In this document: positions 11,400-24,292 of the stretch, piece after piece
How positions within the stretch are numbered: position 1 is the first letter of the stretch
How the letters are laid out: each line of letters begins with the position of its first letter
Origin: Notospermus geniculatus
Taxonomy: Eukaryota > Nemertea > Pilidiophora > Heteronemertea > Lineidae
DNA length: 64,000 bases
Reading direction: 5' to 3'
Assembly: GCA_002633025.1 (NCBI GenBank)
Contig: NMRB01000974.1
Coordinates: 132,990 to 196,989 of the forward strand
Made by a program: the position numbers and the translations under genes
The notes under the pieces: model-generated
The model's input: the letters and a program-made list of their open reading frames with translations, nothing else
The model's database searches: none
Told to the model about the DNA's origin: nothing

Positions 11400-11917
11400 G
11401 TCTACGTCACAGATGTCAAAAATTCTATTTTTCAAGATGGCGCCACCTGGTGGCCACACGTAATGTTCGTTGGAACTGAAATGTTAGCAGGAATGTACAG
11501 GATACTTGCATATATATTTAGTCAACATTGAAACATCGTAACATTTACTACTGATGAGATATTGGGAAAGTCAATTTTTCAAGATGGCTGCCTGGCAGCC
11601 ATGTTGAAGTCCAATCGAACCGAAATTTGGCATATAAGTAGACGGTACCAAGACACATATTTAGGCACGGTTCAGCATCCTAGCTACCACTATTTATGAG
11701 ATGTGGGTAGAAGTCCATTTTTCAAGATGGCTCCCTGGCGGCCATATTTGACGTCGAATCGGACTGAAATTTACTATATATTTATACCGGTATGGTACCT
11801 AGATACATATTTTGACAAGGTTAAAACGTCCTACCTACTCCTATTTATAAAATGTGGGTCAAAGTCCATTTTTCAAGATGGCTTCCTGGCGGCCATATTT
11901 GAAGTCCGATCGGGTTG
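11400..11917. repeat. Tandem repeat, units of about 130-170 bp (family R)
   Basis: Three to four diverged units, each containing TTTTTCAAGATGGC then a GGCGGCCAT-like word, a GAAGTCCAATCG-like word and CGAAATTTGG. The same words occur in the larger arrays at 13.8, 17.0, 31.8 and 35.4 kb, so this is one dispersed family. Confidence 0.7.
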
Positions 11918-12508
11918 AAAGGGGCTGTTTACTTTCGGAACCATTTTCCCAACTAATTTTTCATTATGTTGCAGTTGTTTGATTTTCATGATAACTTCAG
12001 GTATAATATTTTATAATGTGAACTAGATAATCATGAAAGAAAAATGTGACATAAGCTTCATTAATTAGGAAACAAAGAGCATTTGCAAAATGTCCGAAAT
12101 CAGCATGAAAACAGTGAAATAATTCCCTAATGTTTGTTCTGCTGGGAGAGTAATGGTATTAACCCCCCCCCCCCCCCATTTAAATAGGGATCAAGAAATG
12201 AAGAAAATCACACATTTTATGCAAATATTTCAGCAAAACCAATATGTTTAGTAATGATTTTTCGATGAATGATAAATAATACCATTACTGTCCCAGTAGA
12301 ACAAACATTAGGGAATAATTTCACTGTTTTCATGCTGATTTTGGACATTCTGCAAATGATCTTTGTTTTCATGATGTCACATTTTTCTTTCATGATTATG
12401 TAGATCACATTATAAAATATGTTACCTGAAGTAATCATGAAAATCAAACAACTGCAACATAGTGAAAAATTAGTTGGGAAAATGGTTCCGAAAGTGAACA
12501 GCCCCTTT
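11918..12508. mobile_element. Foldback element, 591 bp, with poly-C tract
   Basis: Tips AAAGGGGCTGTT and AACAGCCCCTTT are inverted. The arms extend about 220 bp (11918-12140 and 12290-12508). The loop holds a run of 15 C (12163-12177). Confidence 0.88.
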
Positions 12509-13209
12509 GGTGCATTTGTGCAGGGTGCCTAGATATATCTTCACACCAAATCACAACACTCTATGTCAAATAGCCATGAAATGTGTCACCAAACAGTGAA
12601 TTTTGAACTTTGACCTCTGTGACCTTGAAAAGTAGGTCAATCAAAAACCCGGGATTTATGTGATGTAGTCTCATCAGAGGAACCCACCATAAAAGTTTCG
12701 TGGTTCTAGCTAACAACGTGCAGGAGATATGGCCGAAAGAAGGTTTTCACAAAGCGCCCCCTACAGGCCAGAGTGTACAAGCAGCAGCGCTAAGTTTTGG
12801 TCCAGAGATAGTTTTTACCATAGGGTACCTTGTGCACCAAATTTCAAGTTTGTAACCCAAGCGGTTTAGAAACGTGCCACCCCTGTTAACGACGACGACG
12901 ACGACGACGACGGACGACACACCATGGGAGATGCTCACCTCACAGAGGTGAGCTAATAAGCGATAAAGTGGGGGTCGGCGGATTGCAACGAATTTTTGTG
13001 TGTAAATGTAGTTACCCCTTGGTGAGAGACAACAGCACGCAAAATATCGGGTCAATCCATTGGCTGCTTTGGGAGTATATATAGCATAAGTGTGCCTTAA
13101 TAGGGGTCAAAGTAAGCATTCCGTAATTAGGATGCTGCAGGGTCCTGGATGACAAAACTAGTCTGAATATTATAGTTTGAGACTTTATCTTTAAAAATAA
13201 AGAAATTCT

Positions 13210-13370
13210 TTGGGCGCTCTTTCCATTGCAGAGATATCCATGTAGACATTTATGTACTACAAATGAACGTCATAGCCGTAATACATCTGTAGTACATCCG
13301 CAGTACATAAGTAGTGCATTTATGCACGATTTTGCACCCGCATATCTCTGCAATGGAAAGAGCGCCCAAA
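13210..13370. mobile_element. Foldback, 161 bp
   Basis: Inverted ends TTGGGCGCTCTTTCCATTG and CAATGGAAAGAGCGCCCAA. The counterpart in copy B is at 16396-16555. Confidence 0.8.
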
Positions 13371-15651
13371 GATTTTATTCGTTTAATAAAGAGAGGCATT
13401 CTTCAATTTCTTTCTCTGATGCGCTCACCTTCCTCACCCCTGCATCATCTCTGTATTTCGCTGTAGACCAAACCATACCTTTTTTAACACGAGTGCAATA
13501 CAGCACTGTACCTTTAAATCAAGGGTGATTTGGAACTTAACAAAAATGGGAAAAAATTACAGGGGACATCAGCTATTTTCATTGACATATAAGGAATATC
13601 TAATGCTGTTGCCTGCAAAGGCATGGAAATTCACTCAAATGGACAGTATTCTGATGAAAAATTGCTGTTATCTTTAAATGAAATGGTCCATGGACCATGT
13701 GCTCACTGGGTTGGACGTAATAGTCTAATGACAGAGGGAGGTACATATCAGTTATGAGCAATCTGGGTCAAGTCATTCCCAGAAAAGACTTTGATGATTT
13801 TTGAGTTATGCCACCTGGCGGCCATATTGGATGTCCGATCGGGCTGGAACTTCACATGCACATATAAAGGTCATCTGCAGGGGGCCACATAGCACATTGG
13901 AGCGCCTTGGGGCAAGTTGTTCCTGAGTTACAGCACTTTGATGATTTTCGGGTTACGCCACCTGGCGGCTATATTGGATGTCCGATCGGGCCGAAACTTC
14001 ACAGGGACATAAAGGTCATCTGCAGGGGGCCACATAGCAAATTGGAGCCCTTTAGGTTAAGGCGTTCCTGAGTTACAGCACTTTGATGATTTTTGGGTTA
14101 CGCCACCTGGTGGCCATGTTTGAAGTCAAATCAGGCCGAAATTTGACATGCATGTAAAGATCATCTAGATGGAGGTAAATATCAAATTTGAGCGCTCTGC
14201 GTCAAGCCATTCCCGAGTAATATCACTTACTTGATTTTCAGGTTACGCCACCTGGCGGCCATACTGGATGTCCAATCGGGCCGAAACTTGGTATTTTTTA
14301 AGGTACCCCTTCAATGCATGTTTATGCAAGATATGAAGTCGCTCGGTGAAATAATAACAAACTGTGGCAGGTTCGTCACTTTTTTCGAACTTTGACCTCT
14401 GTGACCTTGAAAAGTAGGTCAAATCAAAAACCCGTTACATATGTTATGTATCCTTATTAGCTACACCTCTGATAAAAATTTGGAGATGATCTAGTCATTA
14501 CCGTAGTTCAGGAGTTATTGCACTTTTTGTGTTTTTGGTTTCCGCCACCTGGTGGCCAAGCCAAGAATCGAATCAGACCGAAACTTGGTGTCATAGGTCA
14601 TCTGACCTAGGGGTATATATGTACCAAGATTCAGATCAATAGCTCCAGCGGTTACGAAACGTGCCCTGCTAACGGACGACGACGACGGACGGATCCCCCC
14701 AGTGAGCTAAAAAATAGTTTTTTTTCTTCAGTATTTTTGCCCCTTACTCCCAAACGGTGTGACCAATCTCCGAAATATTTGGCCTGTCCTCACTTTGCTC
14801 CAAGACCATCGTCTGGTAGGAATTTGAGCCAGATCTGCCGAACCCCCACGTTATCACATTTTGCAGATTTTGCAAGGTCCACTCGTGAAATGACACTTAA
14901 TAGTTATTTCCTGGCGAACAACGAACCATCATACATGAATTGCAATAAACGTCACCTGCAATTCGAACTCCACATATAATCTCAAGTGAGGTCAGGGACG
15001 ACACGAATAAAGGCCTTTGACCAAAACAATGGAAACTGGAGAGCGAACAATATGGTCTGTCGTGAATTTATGATGTAAGCCCGGGCGTTACTCGAAGTCA
15101 CTGCGACCGTTACTCGCAACCAATGCCATGCGAAGTTCGACTGCACCGAGTACGTCAATGACATGCAGACCGCTGGTACGTTGTACATGTACACGTGAAG
15201 ATACACTTAATATGTATATCGTTATGTAGTGTCAGTGTGTCCAAATCGTTCTTCCATGTTTGATTTCACACATTTGATATCCTGACTCTATCTCAAAAAT
15301 GTTTGTGGTTGATGATGCTTCCGCACAATGCTTTGCAGTAACTGCATACCGCTCTCTCTGCTAACAAATGACAGTTCTAAGGTGAAAAAAATGTACATTG
15401 ACTCTACATGTATATCTTCCTTATGGTGGAATGCCGACTTCCCCCAACACGACATGTATCACAAGCGAACCGTCATTTTGTAAACCAATGAAGATGTTGA
15501 TAACGAAAGTGGACAATGATTGTCGACACATTGTGGTAAAACACCTAAATGTATATCTGGAACGTGGGATGTCGCTCACCTCAGCACGATGCTGTAACGT
15601 TTTTCAGTGTGGCCCGTGTGCCATAGCAGGGGCGTCGGAGCAAGGAGGCTG

Positions 15652-15833
15652 CACTCTAAAGAATTTCTTCTCTGACAAGCTGGAATTCGTTCTCAACAAT
15701 ATGCTTAAATTGACAGGGTCTACCTTGTCAATTGACAAGTTTTCAACTTGTCATCCTCGGATAAAGACATCTTATCATTGAAACAAATACGTCTTGTCAT
15801 TCAGGCTAAAACAAAAATTAAAAATTATGCGCA
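15652..15833. mobile_element. Truncated left part of the CACTCT / GACAAG element
   Basis: Matches the left 180 bp of the complete element at 28532-29083 (GCACTCTAAAGAATTTC, then GACAAG/CTTGTC words). It stops abruptly at the A/B junction, so the duplication breakpoint lies in this element. Confidence 0.75.
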
Positions 15834-16395
15834 CTTGAAAAGTAGGTCAAATCAAAAACCCGGGATTTATGTGATGTAGTCTCATCAGAGGAACCCACCA
15901 TAAAAGTTTCGTGGTTCTAGCTAACAACGTTCAGGAGATATGGCCGAAAGAAGGTTTTCACAAAGCGCCCCCTACAGGCCAGAGTGTACAAGCAGCAGCG
16001 CTAAGTTTCGGTCCAGAGATAGTTTTTACCACCAAATTTCAAGTTTGTAACCCAAGCGGTTTAGAAACGTGCCACCCCTGTTAACGACGACGACGGACGA
16101 CACACCATGGGAGATGCTCACCTCACAGAGGTGAGCTAATAAGTGATAAAGTGGGGGTCGGCGGATTGCAACGAATTTTTGTGTGTAAATGTAGTTACCC
16201 CTTGGTGAGAGACAACAGCACGCAAAATATCGGGTCAATCCATTGGCTGCTTTGGGAGTATATATAGCAAAAGTGTGCCTTAATAGGGGTCAAAGTAAGC
16301 ATTCCGTAATTAGGATGCTGCAGGGTCCTGGATGACAAAACTAGTCTGAATATTATAGTTTGAGACTTTATCTTTAAAAATAAAAAAAATTCTTT

Positions 16396-16555
16396 TTGGC
16401 GCTCTTTCCATTGCAGAGATATCCATGTAGACATTTATGTACTACAAATGAACGTCATAGCCGTAATACATCTGTAGTACATCCGCAGTACATAAGTAGT
16501 GCATTTATGCACGATTTTGCACCCGCATATCTCTGCAATGGAAAGAGCGCCCAAA
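16396..16555. mobile_element. Foldback, copy B counterpart
   Basis: Same inverted ends as the 13210-13370 foldback, so it was present before the A/B duplication. Confidence 0.8.
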
Positions 16556-18109
16556 GATTTTATTCGTTTAATAAAGAGAGGCGTTCTTCAATTTCTTTCT
16601 CTGATGCGCTCACCTTCCTCACCCCTGCATCATCTCTGTATTTCGCTGTAGACCAAATCATACCTTTTTTAACACGAGTGCAATACAGCACTGTACCTTT
16701 AAATCAAGGGTGATTTGGAACTTAACAAAAATGGGAAAAAATTACAGGGGACATCAGCTATTTTCATTGACATATAAGGAATATCTACTGCTGTTGCCTG
16801 CAAAGGCATGGAAATTCACTCAAATGGACAGTATTCTGATGAAAAATTGCTGTTATCTTTAAATGAAATGGTCCATGGACCATGTGCTCACTGGGTTGGA
16901 CGTAATAGTCTAATGACAGAGGGAGGTACATATCAGTTATAAGCAATCTGGGTCAAGTCATTCCCAGAAAAGACTTTGATGATTTTTGGGTTATGCCACC
17001 TGGCGGCCATATTGGATGTCCGATCGGGCTGGAACTTCACATGCACATATAAAGGTCATCTGCAGGGGGCCACATAGCACATTGGAGCGCCTTGGGGCAA
17101 GTTGTTCCTGAGTTACAGCACTTTGATGATTTTCGGGTTACGCCACCTGGCGGCTATATTGGATGTCCGATCGGGCCGAAACTTCACAGGGACATAAAGG
17201 TCATCTGCAGGGGGCCACATAGCAAATTGGAGCCCTTTGGGTTACGGCGTTCCTGAGTTACAGCACTTCGATGATTTTTGGGTTACGCCACCTGGTGGCC
17301 ATGTTTGAAGTCAAATCAGGCCGAAATTTGACATGCATGTAAAGATCATCTAGATGGAGGTAAATATCAAATTTGAGCGCTCTGCGTCAAGCCGTTCCCG
17401 AGTAATATCTCTTACTTGATTTTCAGGTTACGCCACCTGGCGGCCATACTGGATGTCCAATCGGGCCGAAACTTGGTATTTTTAAGGTACCCCTTCAATG
17501 CATGTTTATGCAAGATATGAAGTCGCTCGGTGAAATAATAACAAACTGTGGCAGGTTCGTCACTTTTGTCGAACTTTGACCTCTGTGACCTTGAAAAGTA
17601 GGTCAAATCAAAAACCCGTTGTGTATGTTATGTATCCTTATTAGCTACACCTCTGATAAAAATTTGAAAAGAATGTGAAATAGATAAAAATTTGGAGATG
17701 ATCTAGTCATTAGTTCAGGAGTTATTGCACTTTTTGTGTTTTTGGTTTCCGCGACCTGGTGGCCAAGCCAAGAATCGAATCGGACCGAAACTTGGTGTCA
17801 TAGGTCATCTGACCTAGGGGTATATATGTACCAAGATTCAGATCAATAGCTCCAGCGGTTACGAAACGTGCCCTGCTAACGGACGACGACCGACGACGAC
17901 GGACGCATCCCCCAGTGAGCTAAAAAAAAATTTTTTTCAGTATTTTTGCCCCTTACTCCCAAACGGTGTGACCAATCTCCGAAATATTTGGCCTGTCCTC
18001 ACTTTGCTCCAAGATCATCGTCTGGTAGGAATTTGAGCCAGATGTGCCGAACCCCCAGGTTATCACATTTTGCAGATTTTGCAAGGTCCACTCGTGCAAT
18101 GACACTTAA

Positions 18110-18385
18110 AGCCACACAGTATAGACAGCTAAATGACTCCCAGTTCGGCCGAATTTTAGTGCAACCTCGTTTACAGGCGTGCGTAATGTGTAGAACCATA
18201 GAACCACACGTTATAGCATTATCCTGTATCGAGGTTCGGGGAATCACCAGTGCTGCGTGTAGTCTTGCGCAGCCAGCCGTTTCGTTCCACAGTACTGCAA
18301 TACGGATTCCCAGATTCGAAACAGCGCCGTGGGTGACCGAGACTATGCTCGCCGATTATAACCCATCTGTCTATACTGTGCGGCT
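18110..18385. mobile_element. TTAA-flanked MITE, copy 2 (filled site)
   Basis: Ends AGCCACACAGTATAGACAG and CTGTCTATACTGTGCGGCT, with TTAA at 18106-18109 and 18386-18389. Copy A has a single TTAA at 14897-14900 and no insertion, which defines the element ends (one extra T lies beyond the right TTAA). Confidence 0.92.
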
Positions 18386-18700
18386 TTAATTAGTTATTTC
18401 CTGTCGAACAACGAACCATCATACATGAATTGCGATAAACGTCACCTGAAATTCGAACTCCACATATAATCTCAAGTGAGGTCAGGGACGACACGAATAA
18501 AGGCCTTTGACCAAAACAATGGAAACTGGAGAGCGAACAATATGGTCTGTCGTGAATTTATAATGTAAGCCCGGGCGTTACTCGAAGTCACTGCGACCGT
18601 TAGTCGCAACCAATGTCATGCGAAGTTCGACTGAACCGAGTACGTCAATGACATGCAGACCGCTGGTACGTTGTACATGTACACGTGAAGATACACTTAA

Positions 18701-19053
18701 AGGAGTTCGACGTCCAAGTTGTAAACAAACCAGTTTGTTTACAAACAGTTTTATACAAAACTAGTTTTATTCCTTCGTGAAGGTGGCAGCACCAGTAGCG
18801 CCCCGTGATCGTTAGACTGGTGCCCGGTCCAATGCAACTCACTCAACCACTCACTGGTGCTCTATCCACGCTGTGCTGCCACCTATTATCGGTAATATGT
18901 ACTGAAGTGAATATGTAGTCTCGCGCAGCCAACCGTTTCGTTCCGCAGGTACTGCGACACAAACGTTCGATCCTCAGATTCGGCTGGGTGACCGAGCGGC
19001 TGGGTGACCGAGACTAGTGAATATCGTGTTTACAACTTGGACGTCCAGCTCCT
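18701..19053. mobile_element. TTAA-flanked MITE, second family
   Basis: Inverted ends AGGAGTTCGACGTCCAAG / CTTGGACGTCCAGCTCCT, flanked by TTAA at 18697-18700 and 19054-19057. The empty site in copy A is the single TTAA at 15207-15210. An inner GGTGGCAGCAC / GTGCTGCCACC pair near 18783-18882 may be a second nested insertion. Confidence 0.9.
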
Positions 19054-19384
19054 TTAATATGTAGGCCTATATCGTTATGCAGTGTCAGTGGGTCCAAATC
19101 GTTCTTTCATGTTTGATTTCACACATTTGATATCCTGACTCTATCTCAAAAATGTTTGTGGTTGATGATGCTTCCGCACAATGCTTTGCAGTAACTGCAT
19201 ACCGCTCTCGCTGCTAACAAATGACAGTTCTAAGGTGGAAAAAATGTACATTGACTGTACATGTAGGTCACGACTATGACCCATCTTCCTGATGGTGGAA
19301 TGCCGACTTCCCCCAACACGACATGTATCGCAAGCGAAACGTCAGTTTTTAAACCAATGAAGATGTTGATGCTGAAAGTGGATC

Positions 19385-20069
19385 AATGGGTCAATGTCGT
19401 CCTGGGTATACCTTATGTTTACCCAGGATTATCCTGGGTAATCATTTTCTTTACCCAGGATCATCTTGGGTAAACATAAGGATCCTTACCTTGGGAGTTC
19501 CCGCCGAATCATGCTGTACGTGCGCCTCTTTCGGCAGAGAACATGCAGTAGGATCATTGCTAAAAAGGGCTGAAAATTACCGCTATACCTTCTCCGGGGT
19601 TTGCAATAAGACCAATCCCTACAACTTTTCAAAAGGGACTGATAGTAAATTCTCAAGGACTTAGGAGCGATAGGCCTAGGTAGAACATGTATGATCCGTG
19701 TGCATTTCGTCATTTTCATGAATTTACTTTTTGCAGAACACGCAGTACGATCATAACTCGAAAGGGCTGAAAATTACCGCTATACCTGCTCCGGGGTGTG
19801 GAATAGGGAGAAAAGGCCAATCCCTACAACTTTTCAAAAGGGACCGATAGTAAATTCTCAAGGACTTAGGAGCTATAGGCCTAGTTCGAGGCCACCCTTC
19901 ATTTCATGATTTACGCTGAATATCAACCTCACTACACCACTCGGGAACTCCAATCTGGGTAAAGTTAAGGATCCTTATGTTTACCCAGGGCCGTCCTGGG
20001 TAAAGAAAAGGATTACCCAGGATGATCCTGGGTAAACATAAGGTATACCCAGGACGACATTGACCCATT
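19385..20069. mobile_element. CCCAGGAT-palindrome foldback, copy 1
   Basis: Inverted ends AATGGGTCAATGTCG / CGACATTGACCCATT. Each arm is built of small palindromes of the form ACCCAGGAT..ATCCTGGGT. GAAAGTGGA occurs just outside both ends, a possible target duplication. The family recurs at 44307-45310. Confidence 0.88.
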
Positions 20070-20197
20070 CGGCGAAAGTGGACAATGATTGTCGACACAT
20101 TGTGGTAAAACACCTACAGCTGGAACGTGGGATGTCACTCACCTCAGCAAGATGCCTGTAACATTTTTTCAGTGGGGCCTCGGTGCCACGAGCCAGA

Positions 20198-20573
20198 CGT
20201 ACATCGCACTTGCGACTGGAAGTAACTGATCTGATCAGTCGGTGGTGATCGCAAATTCAGCAACTCAGTAAACCGAGGAGGATCCAATCAGTCATCATGT
20301 CCCGAGCGCGTACATCGCATTTGCGACTGGGAGCAACTCAAGCATGTCAAGTAACATGCGGACGTTGAGACTCGACGAGACTAGGTTTCGTTCAGAAAAG
20401 TAGCACAGTCGCCAGCCCGCGTGTACCCGCAGCGACTGACCGGAACAGGGTACAACCTAGTCGCTAGAAAGCTGAGCATGTACAACTTGGGCGACTGGCA
20501 AAATCACAGTTCCATCGAGTCGCCAGTAGCTCAGTGGCGACTACATGTCTCCAGTCGCAAGTGCGATGTACGC
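20198..20573. mobile_element. Foldback, 376 bp
   Basis: Inverted ends CGTACATCGCACTTGCGACT and its complement, with extra inner copies of CATCGCATTTGCGACTGG. No ORF. Confidence 0.8.
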
Positions 20574-20839
20574 TAGGCTATAGTGCCATAGTGCTCAGGC
20601 CCGATGTGGCACAGCGTTATTTGGTATCTTAAGCTTAAGCTAGGCGCACACCGCGGCCTACGATCTTTGCCCAGCGACACGAATCGCAGTGCCGTAAGTG
20701 TTGGTATGCGGAGAACGCCGTAACCATATCGGCAAGACATACTTTTTTATCAGAAAAACAAAGTTTTTAATAAAAAACATGCTTTTAGAAAAAAAGAACC
20801 ATGTTTTTAATTTTAAAAAGCTGTTTTTTCTAATAAATG

Positions 20840-20925
20840 GAAAACGGCTTGCCATATATTTATGTATATCGTTATGCACCGGAGCGTCAGTGTGTCCAAA
20901 TCGTTCTTTCATGTTTGATTTCACA
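20840..20925. repeat. Large repeat unit, copy C, left part
   Basis: Matches copy A around 15217-15262 (CAGTGTGTCCAAATCGTTCT) and is cut by the 7.2 kb element that starts at 20926. The unit resumes at 28165. Confidence 0.8.
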
Positions 20926-21298
20926 AAGGGGCTGGAAACTTAAGACTCCGTCAAAATGGGCCCATTTTTGAAACTACTTGACCGATTTTCCTGAAACTTG
21001 CGAGGTTAATAGGGTTGACCATCATTGGAAAATATGAAGAAACAAAAGCAACAGACTGACCCTCACCTAATAACTAAGATAATGCAATTTTTCAGACCCC
21101 CCAGAAACACAAGAAAAAAACATCCTATGGGCCTGTAACTTCACATATATGTTGACATGATAATATACCAAAAATGTTACAATAAATAAATAATTTATTT
21201 AAGTCACAACCTTTGAAAATGAAACAAAGAAATATTCTAACTAATGGGCCCAGGCAATAGCTGGAAGGGCCTTTTTTACAAGTCCTTTGTTAAGACTT

Positions 21299-21449
21299 AT
21301 GCCCGCTGTACACGATCAAATTTTTCATCCAATTTTTTGGAAATTCAGATTACGGGCCTATAGGGGCTTCAATTGTAAACCCGCATGTAGGCCTTTATTG
21401 AGCATATTCAGAAAACTGGATGAACAATTTGATCGTGTACAGCGGGCAT
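21299..21449. mobile_element. Short MITE, 151 bp
   Basis: Inverted ends ATGCCCGCTGTACACGATCA / TGATCGTGTACAGCGGGCAT. Confidence 0.85.
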
Positions 21450-21476
21450 TACCAGGTTACCCAAACAAGGTCCTTT

Positions 21477-22369
21477 TAGCCCTTTTTACACGGTGCCGGT
21501 GCGTTCCGGATCGAGACTAGATCGAGGAGGGTTCGGTTATTTTTCCCCGTGTAAAAGCGAAACAACTGACCTCCACCTTCCTCGAGCCAGTTCAGTTCGC
21601 CGTGTGAGTCTCGGGAAGGTGGAGGTAGGTGGAGGTAGGTTCAGGCTGGTTATTCTCTCGTGTAAAAGCGAACCGACCTCCACCGGCCTCGTGCGGGATT
21701 GAGCACGCTACATATGAATGGCATCACTGGCGCATTGCTGTAAGTTACTGCTCATGTTGTTAGAAGCATAGTTTATCGATTTTAAGTGATTATTTTTGGG
21801 ATATTTCTTACTTGCGGTAACTGTAAATGTTGATACACGCCATCTGGTGGCACGCATTTGAACGAACCGACCTCGAACTAGTTCGAGGCGGGTTCGGTAA
21901 CCCGTAGACTGGTACCCGATCCTAACTATTTTACATCGGGCTTTTGCATATGTTAGGACCGGGCGTGCCTGCCGCTTTCGTGCCTCTGATTGGTCGGTGC
22001 TGGCGCAGGTGGTAAGTATGTGAACTATTATGTTGATAGATTTTCTATTTTTAACATGGAAAACCCCCGGCGTGATTGGTGAATTTCCTGGGTCAAAGGT
22101 CGGTCACCAACTATCTGCATTCTGGTACGTCAGCCGTATTGAGAATTGAATAAATTTACATAAAATTTTCAAGTGACGTCACTGTCAGAATTCCTCCACA
22201 AATGGCGGCCAAGACTGGTCCTACCATTCAAAAGCAACACCATCGGTAGGACCAGGTACTAGTCTAGGTAACCCGCACCATGTAAAAGCGATCAATCCAT
22301 CCTGATCCGAAACCGCCCGAGGAGGGTGGAGGTAGGTTTCCTCGAACCAGCACCGTGTAAAAAGGGCTA
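21477..22369. mobile_element. Foldback with a nested foldback
   Basis: Ends TAGCCCTTTTTACACGGTGC and its complement. The arms carry repeated GTGGAGGTAGGT / ACCTCCACC words. A second inverted pair (TAGACTGGTACC at about 21905 and its diverged complement ending about 22266) marks a later insertion inside it. Confidence 0.8.
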
Positions 22370-23048
22370 TTATCCACATTAACGGGTCAATAAATGTGCA
22401 TTAATGGTGCTGGCTCTGGTCTGCCTGACTGCCATGAGCCTCAGATAATACCGGTAGTTATTAGGCCTATGGGGACTTGACGCAAGGACCCGGAACGCCG
22501 CGGCTGCAAATGCGCGAAGCGCGACAAAACACTGAGGCGGGTCACATCGATTCATACCGTACCACCTTAGAGACGAAATCTGACCTTCTGACCAAAAACT
22601 GCCGAAATGGTCGTTCTATGCGGTTTGAAGGCGAAATTTCTTTATGGAGGCCTGCGGAAGGTTATTCAACGCTGTTCAGGTCGGGTGGGTCTTTCAAAGC
22701 TATTGTGAAATATGATTTACTGGCGAAAAAGAACCCAAAAAATTTGTCGTATACGTCATCAAATTGAGAACTATATATTCATGAGCTCGTCGAAGGGCTT
22801 GCGAAGTGTGCCGAAGAACGCTCGGAACCTGTCACTCTTTCCAACGCATAAGTCAGACAGCTTATTCATGTTCATGTATAATGCTTGCCTAGTAGGTGGG
22901 TTACAATGGAGCTGAACGTTGTTTAAGAGGGCATGTCAAAAAATCATTAAAATCGTTACCTAGTTCCGCCCAATCTATTCCTTAAGCCGATTAAATTGTC
23001 AATTAGGCCATCGCCGCATTTGTATCACTAAATATTGCCTGTTGTCGG
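22370..23048. other. No supported gene
   Basis: A 96-codon frame lies at 22477-22767 but resembles nothing I know and has no coding context. No other structure was seen. Confidence 0.3.
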
Positions 23049-23128
23049 GGCGACCCTGGTAGCCCAATGGTTAGAGCATAGGTAATGAATGGTTTCCAAC
23101 ATCCGTGGGTTCGAGTCCGGTTGGAGGA
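23049..23128 (+). repeat. tRNA-derived SINE head or tRNA pseudogene
   Basis: TAGCCCAATGG (23061-23071) matches the Pol III A box and GGTTCGAGTCC the B box, about 35 bp apart. The putative acceptor ends do not pair and a clear anticodon arm is lacking, so this is a SINE promoter or decayed tRNA rather than a working gene. Confidence 0.65.
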
Positions 23129-23756
23129 AGTATTTTTTTTCTCCCCATTTTTTATCTTTCACGTACGTTTTCAGTGTATTGCAAGTAGTCTTGCCCCGCT
23201 ATTATTTTTCTTTTCCCTGCCCACAACCGCAGCAACTCCACTCTCGCTGCATGATCTGACACCACAAAACGTCACTTCGAGAACCCTGTCACCATCAGGC
23301 TGGTAGGCCCTGTTACAACCGTATTTGTAGCCGCCCCACTATTTGTAACCTACCACTATTTGTAGCCGATTTTAGTAGGCGCTACAAATGGTGTTGTCGC
23401 CGGCAACCCTATTTGTAGCCGCAACGCTATTTGTAATCAACGCTATTTGTAACCGAGTTGCCGCTATTTGTAGCAGAAGCGGCCTAACCGTATTTGTAAC
23501 CGACTTCGCCGCTATTTGTAGCCGACCCTGGATTCAGTGATCACAGCTGACATCTTACAGCTAACCACGTGAATATTTACCATTGAAAACTCTTGTGAAT
23601 TGACAACGTGTGCACCGCACCAACTCTGAAAGCTGCCAACTTTGTTATTCCAACTCACATCCCTCGCTAGATGTCACTGCATGTGTATGTACAGTCATTG
23701 ACAAAAGTGTATCTACACCTGGTACCTTGAATTTTTCAAATACTACTCTCTAAGAA

Positions 23757-24292
23757 ATAAAGGTTTTCGAAAAAAACTTTAAGGGTTTTTCAGCCCAACA
23801 CGTATTTGCAACCTTTAAAGGTTTTTCGTAAAACCTCTTCCCAGGGTTTTTCCCAAAAACCCCATGAAGGGTTTTTCAGAAAACCGCGCAAGGTTTTTCA
23901 TACAACCCTTCTAAGTGATTTTCCAGGAAACCATGTTTAAGGGTTTTTCATGGAACCATGCAGGGTTTTTAACAGAACCCCAAGGGGTTTTCAGGAAATC
24001 TCACAAGGTATTTCCAAAAACCCATTCCACGGGTTTTTTAGGAAACTGTGCAAGGTTTTTCACAGAACCGTCCCCCACGGTTTTTCATAAAACCTCACAA
24101 GGTCTTTTCACATACCCATTCCTTGGGTTTTTCAGGAAACTTTGCAAGGTTTTGCATATAACCTTTCTAAGGAGTTTTTCAAGAAACCTCGTGAGGTGTT
24201 TTCATGTACCCATTTATTGGGTTTTTCAGGAAACTTTACAAGGTATTTCACAGAACCATTCGAAGGGCATTTCACCTTGCAAGGATTTTCCC
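23757..24292. repeat. Array of about 21 short palindromic units (GGTTTTTCA..AAACC)
   Basis: Units of about 24-27 bp, each a small inverted repeat of the form GGTTTTTCAnnAAACC, in a diverged tandem row. The apparent 126-codon frame at 23915-24295 is a by-product of the repeat. It is not CRISPR: there are no spacers and no constant repeat. Confidence 0.85.

Larger units (their letters stand above)
12623..15833. repeat. Large repeat unit, copy A (3.2 kb)
   Basis: The sequence from CTTGAAAAGTAGGTCAA at 12623 recurs at 15834 (offset 3211) and stays near-identical for over 2.5 kb. Copy A contains a GACGAC tract near 12891, a 160 bp foldback (13210-13370), a run of family R units (13786-14330) and ends inside a truncated copy of the CACTCT element (15652-15833). 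No coding gene was found; the reading frames in it are duplicated between the copies but resemble no protein. Confidence 0.9.
15834..20180. repeat. Large repeat unit, copy B, with three extra insertions
   Basis: Tandem partner of copy A. Relative to A it carries insertions at 18110-18385, 18701-19053 and 19385-20069, all absent from the matching places in A (near 14900, 15210 and 15500). It ends at a further foldback at about 20198. No supported gene. Confidence 0.88.

Noticed and set aside
12891-12915. GACGAC tract as coding repeat
   Set aside because: Simple trinucleotide repeat in a non-coding dispersed repeat; it occurs at the same place in other copies with different lengths.
23049-23128. 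Functional tRNA gene
   Set aside because: A and B boxes are good but acceptor ends do not pair and no proper anticodon loop is formed.
23757-24292. CRISPR-like array of palindromic repeats
   Set aside because: Units vary, have no unique spacers of constant length, and lie in animal DNA with no cas genes.
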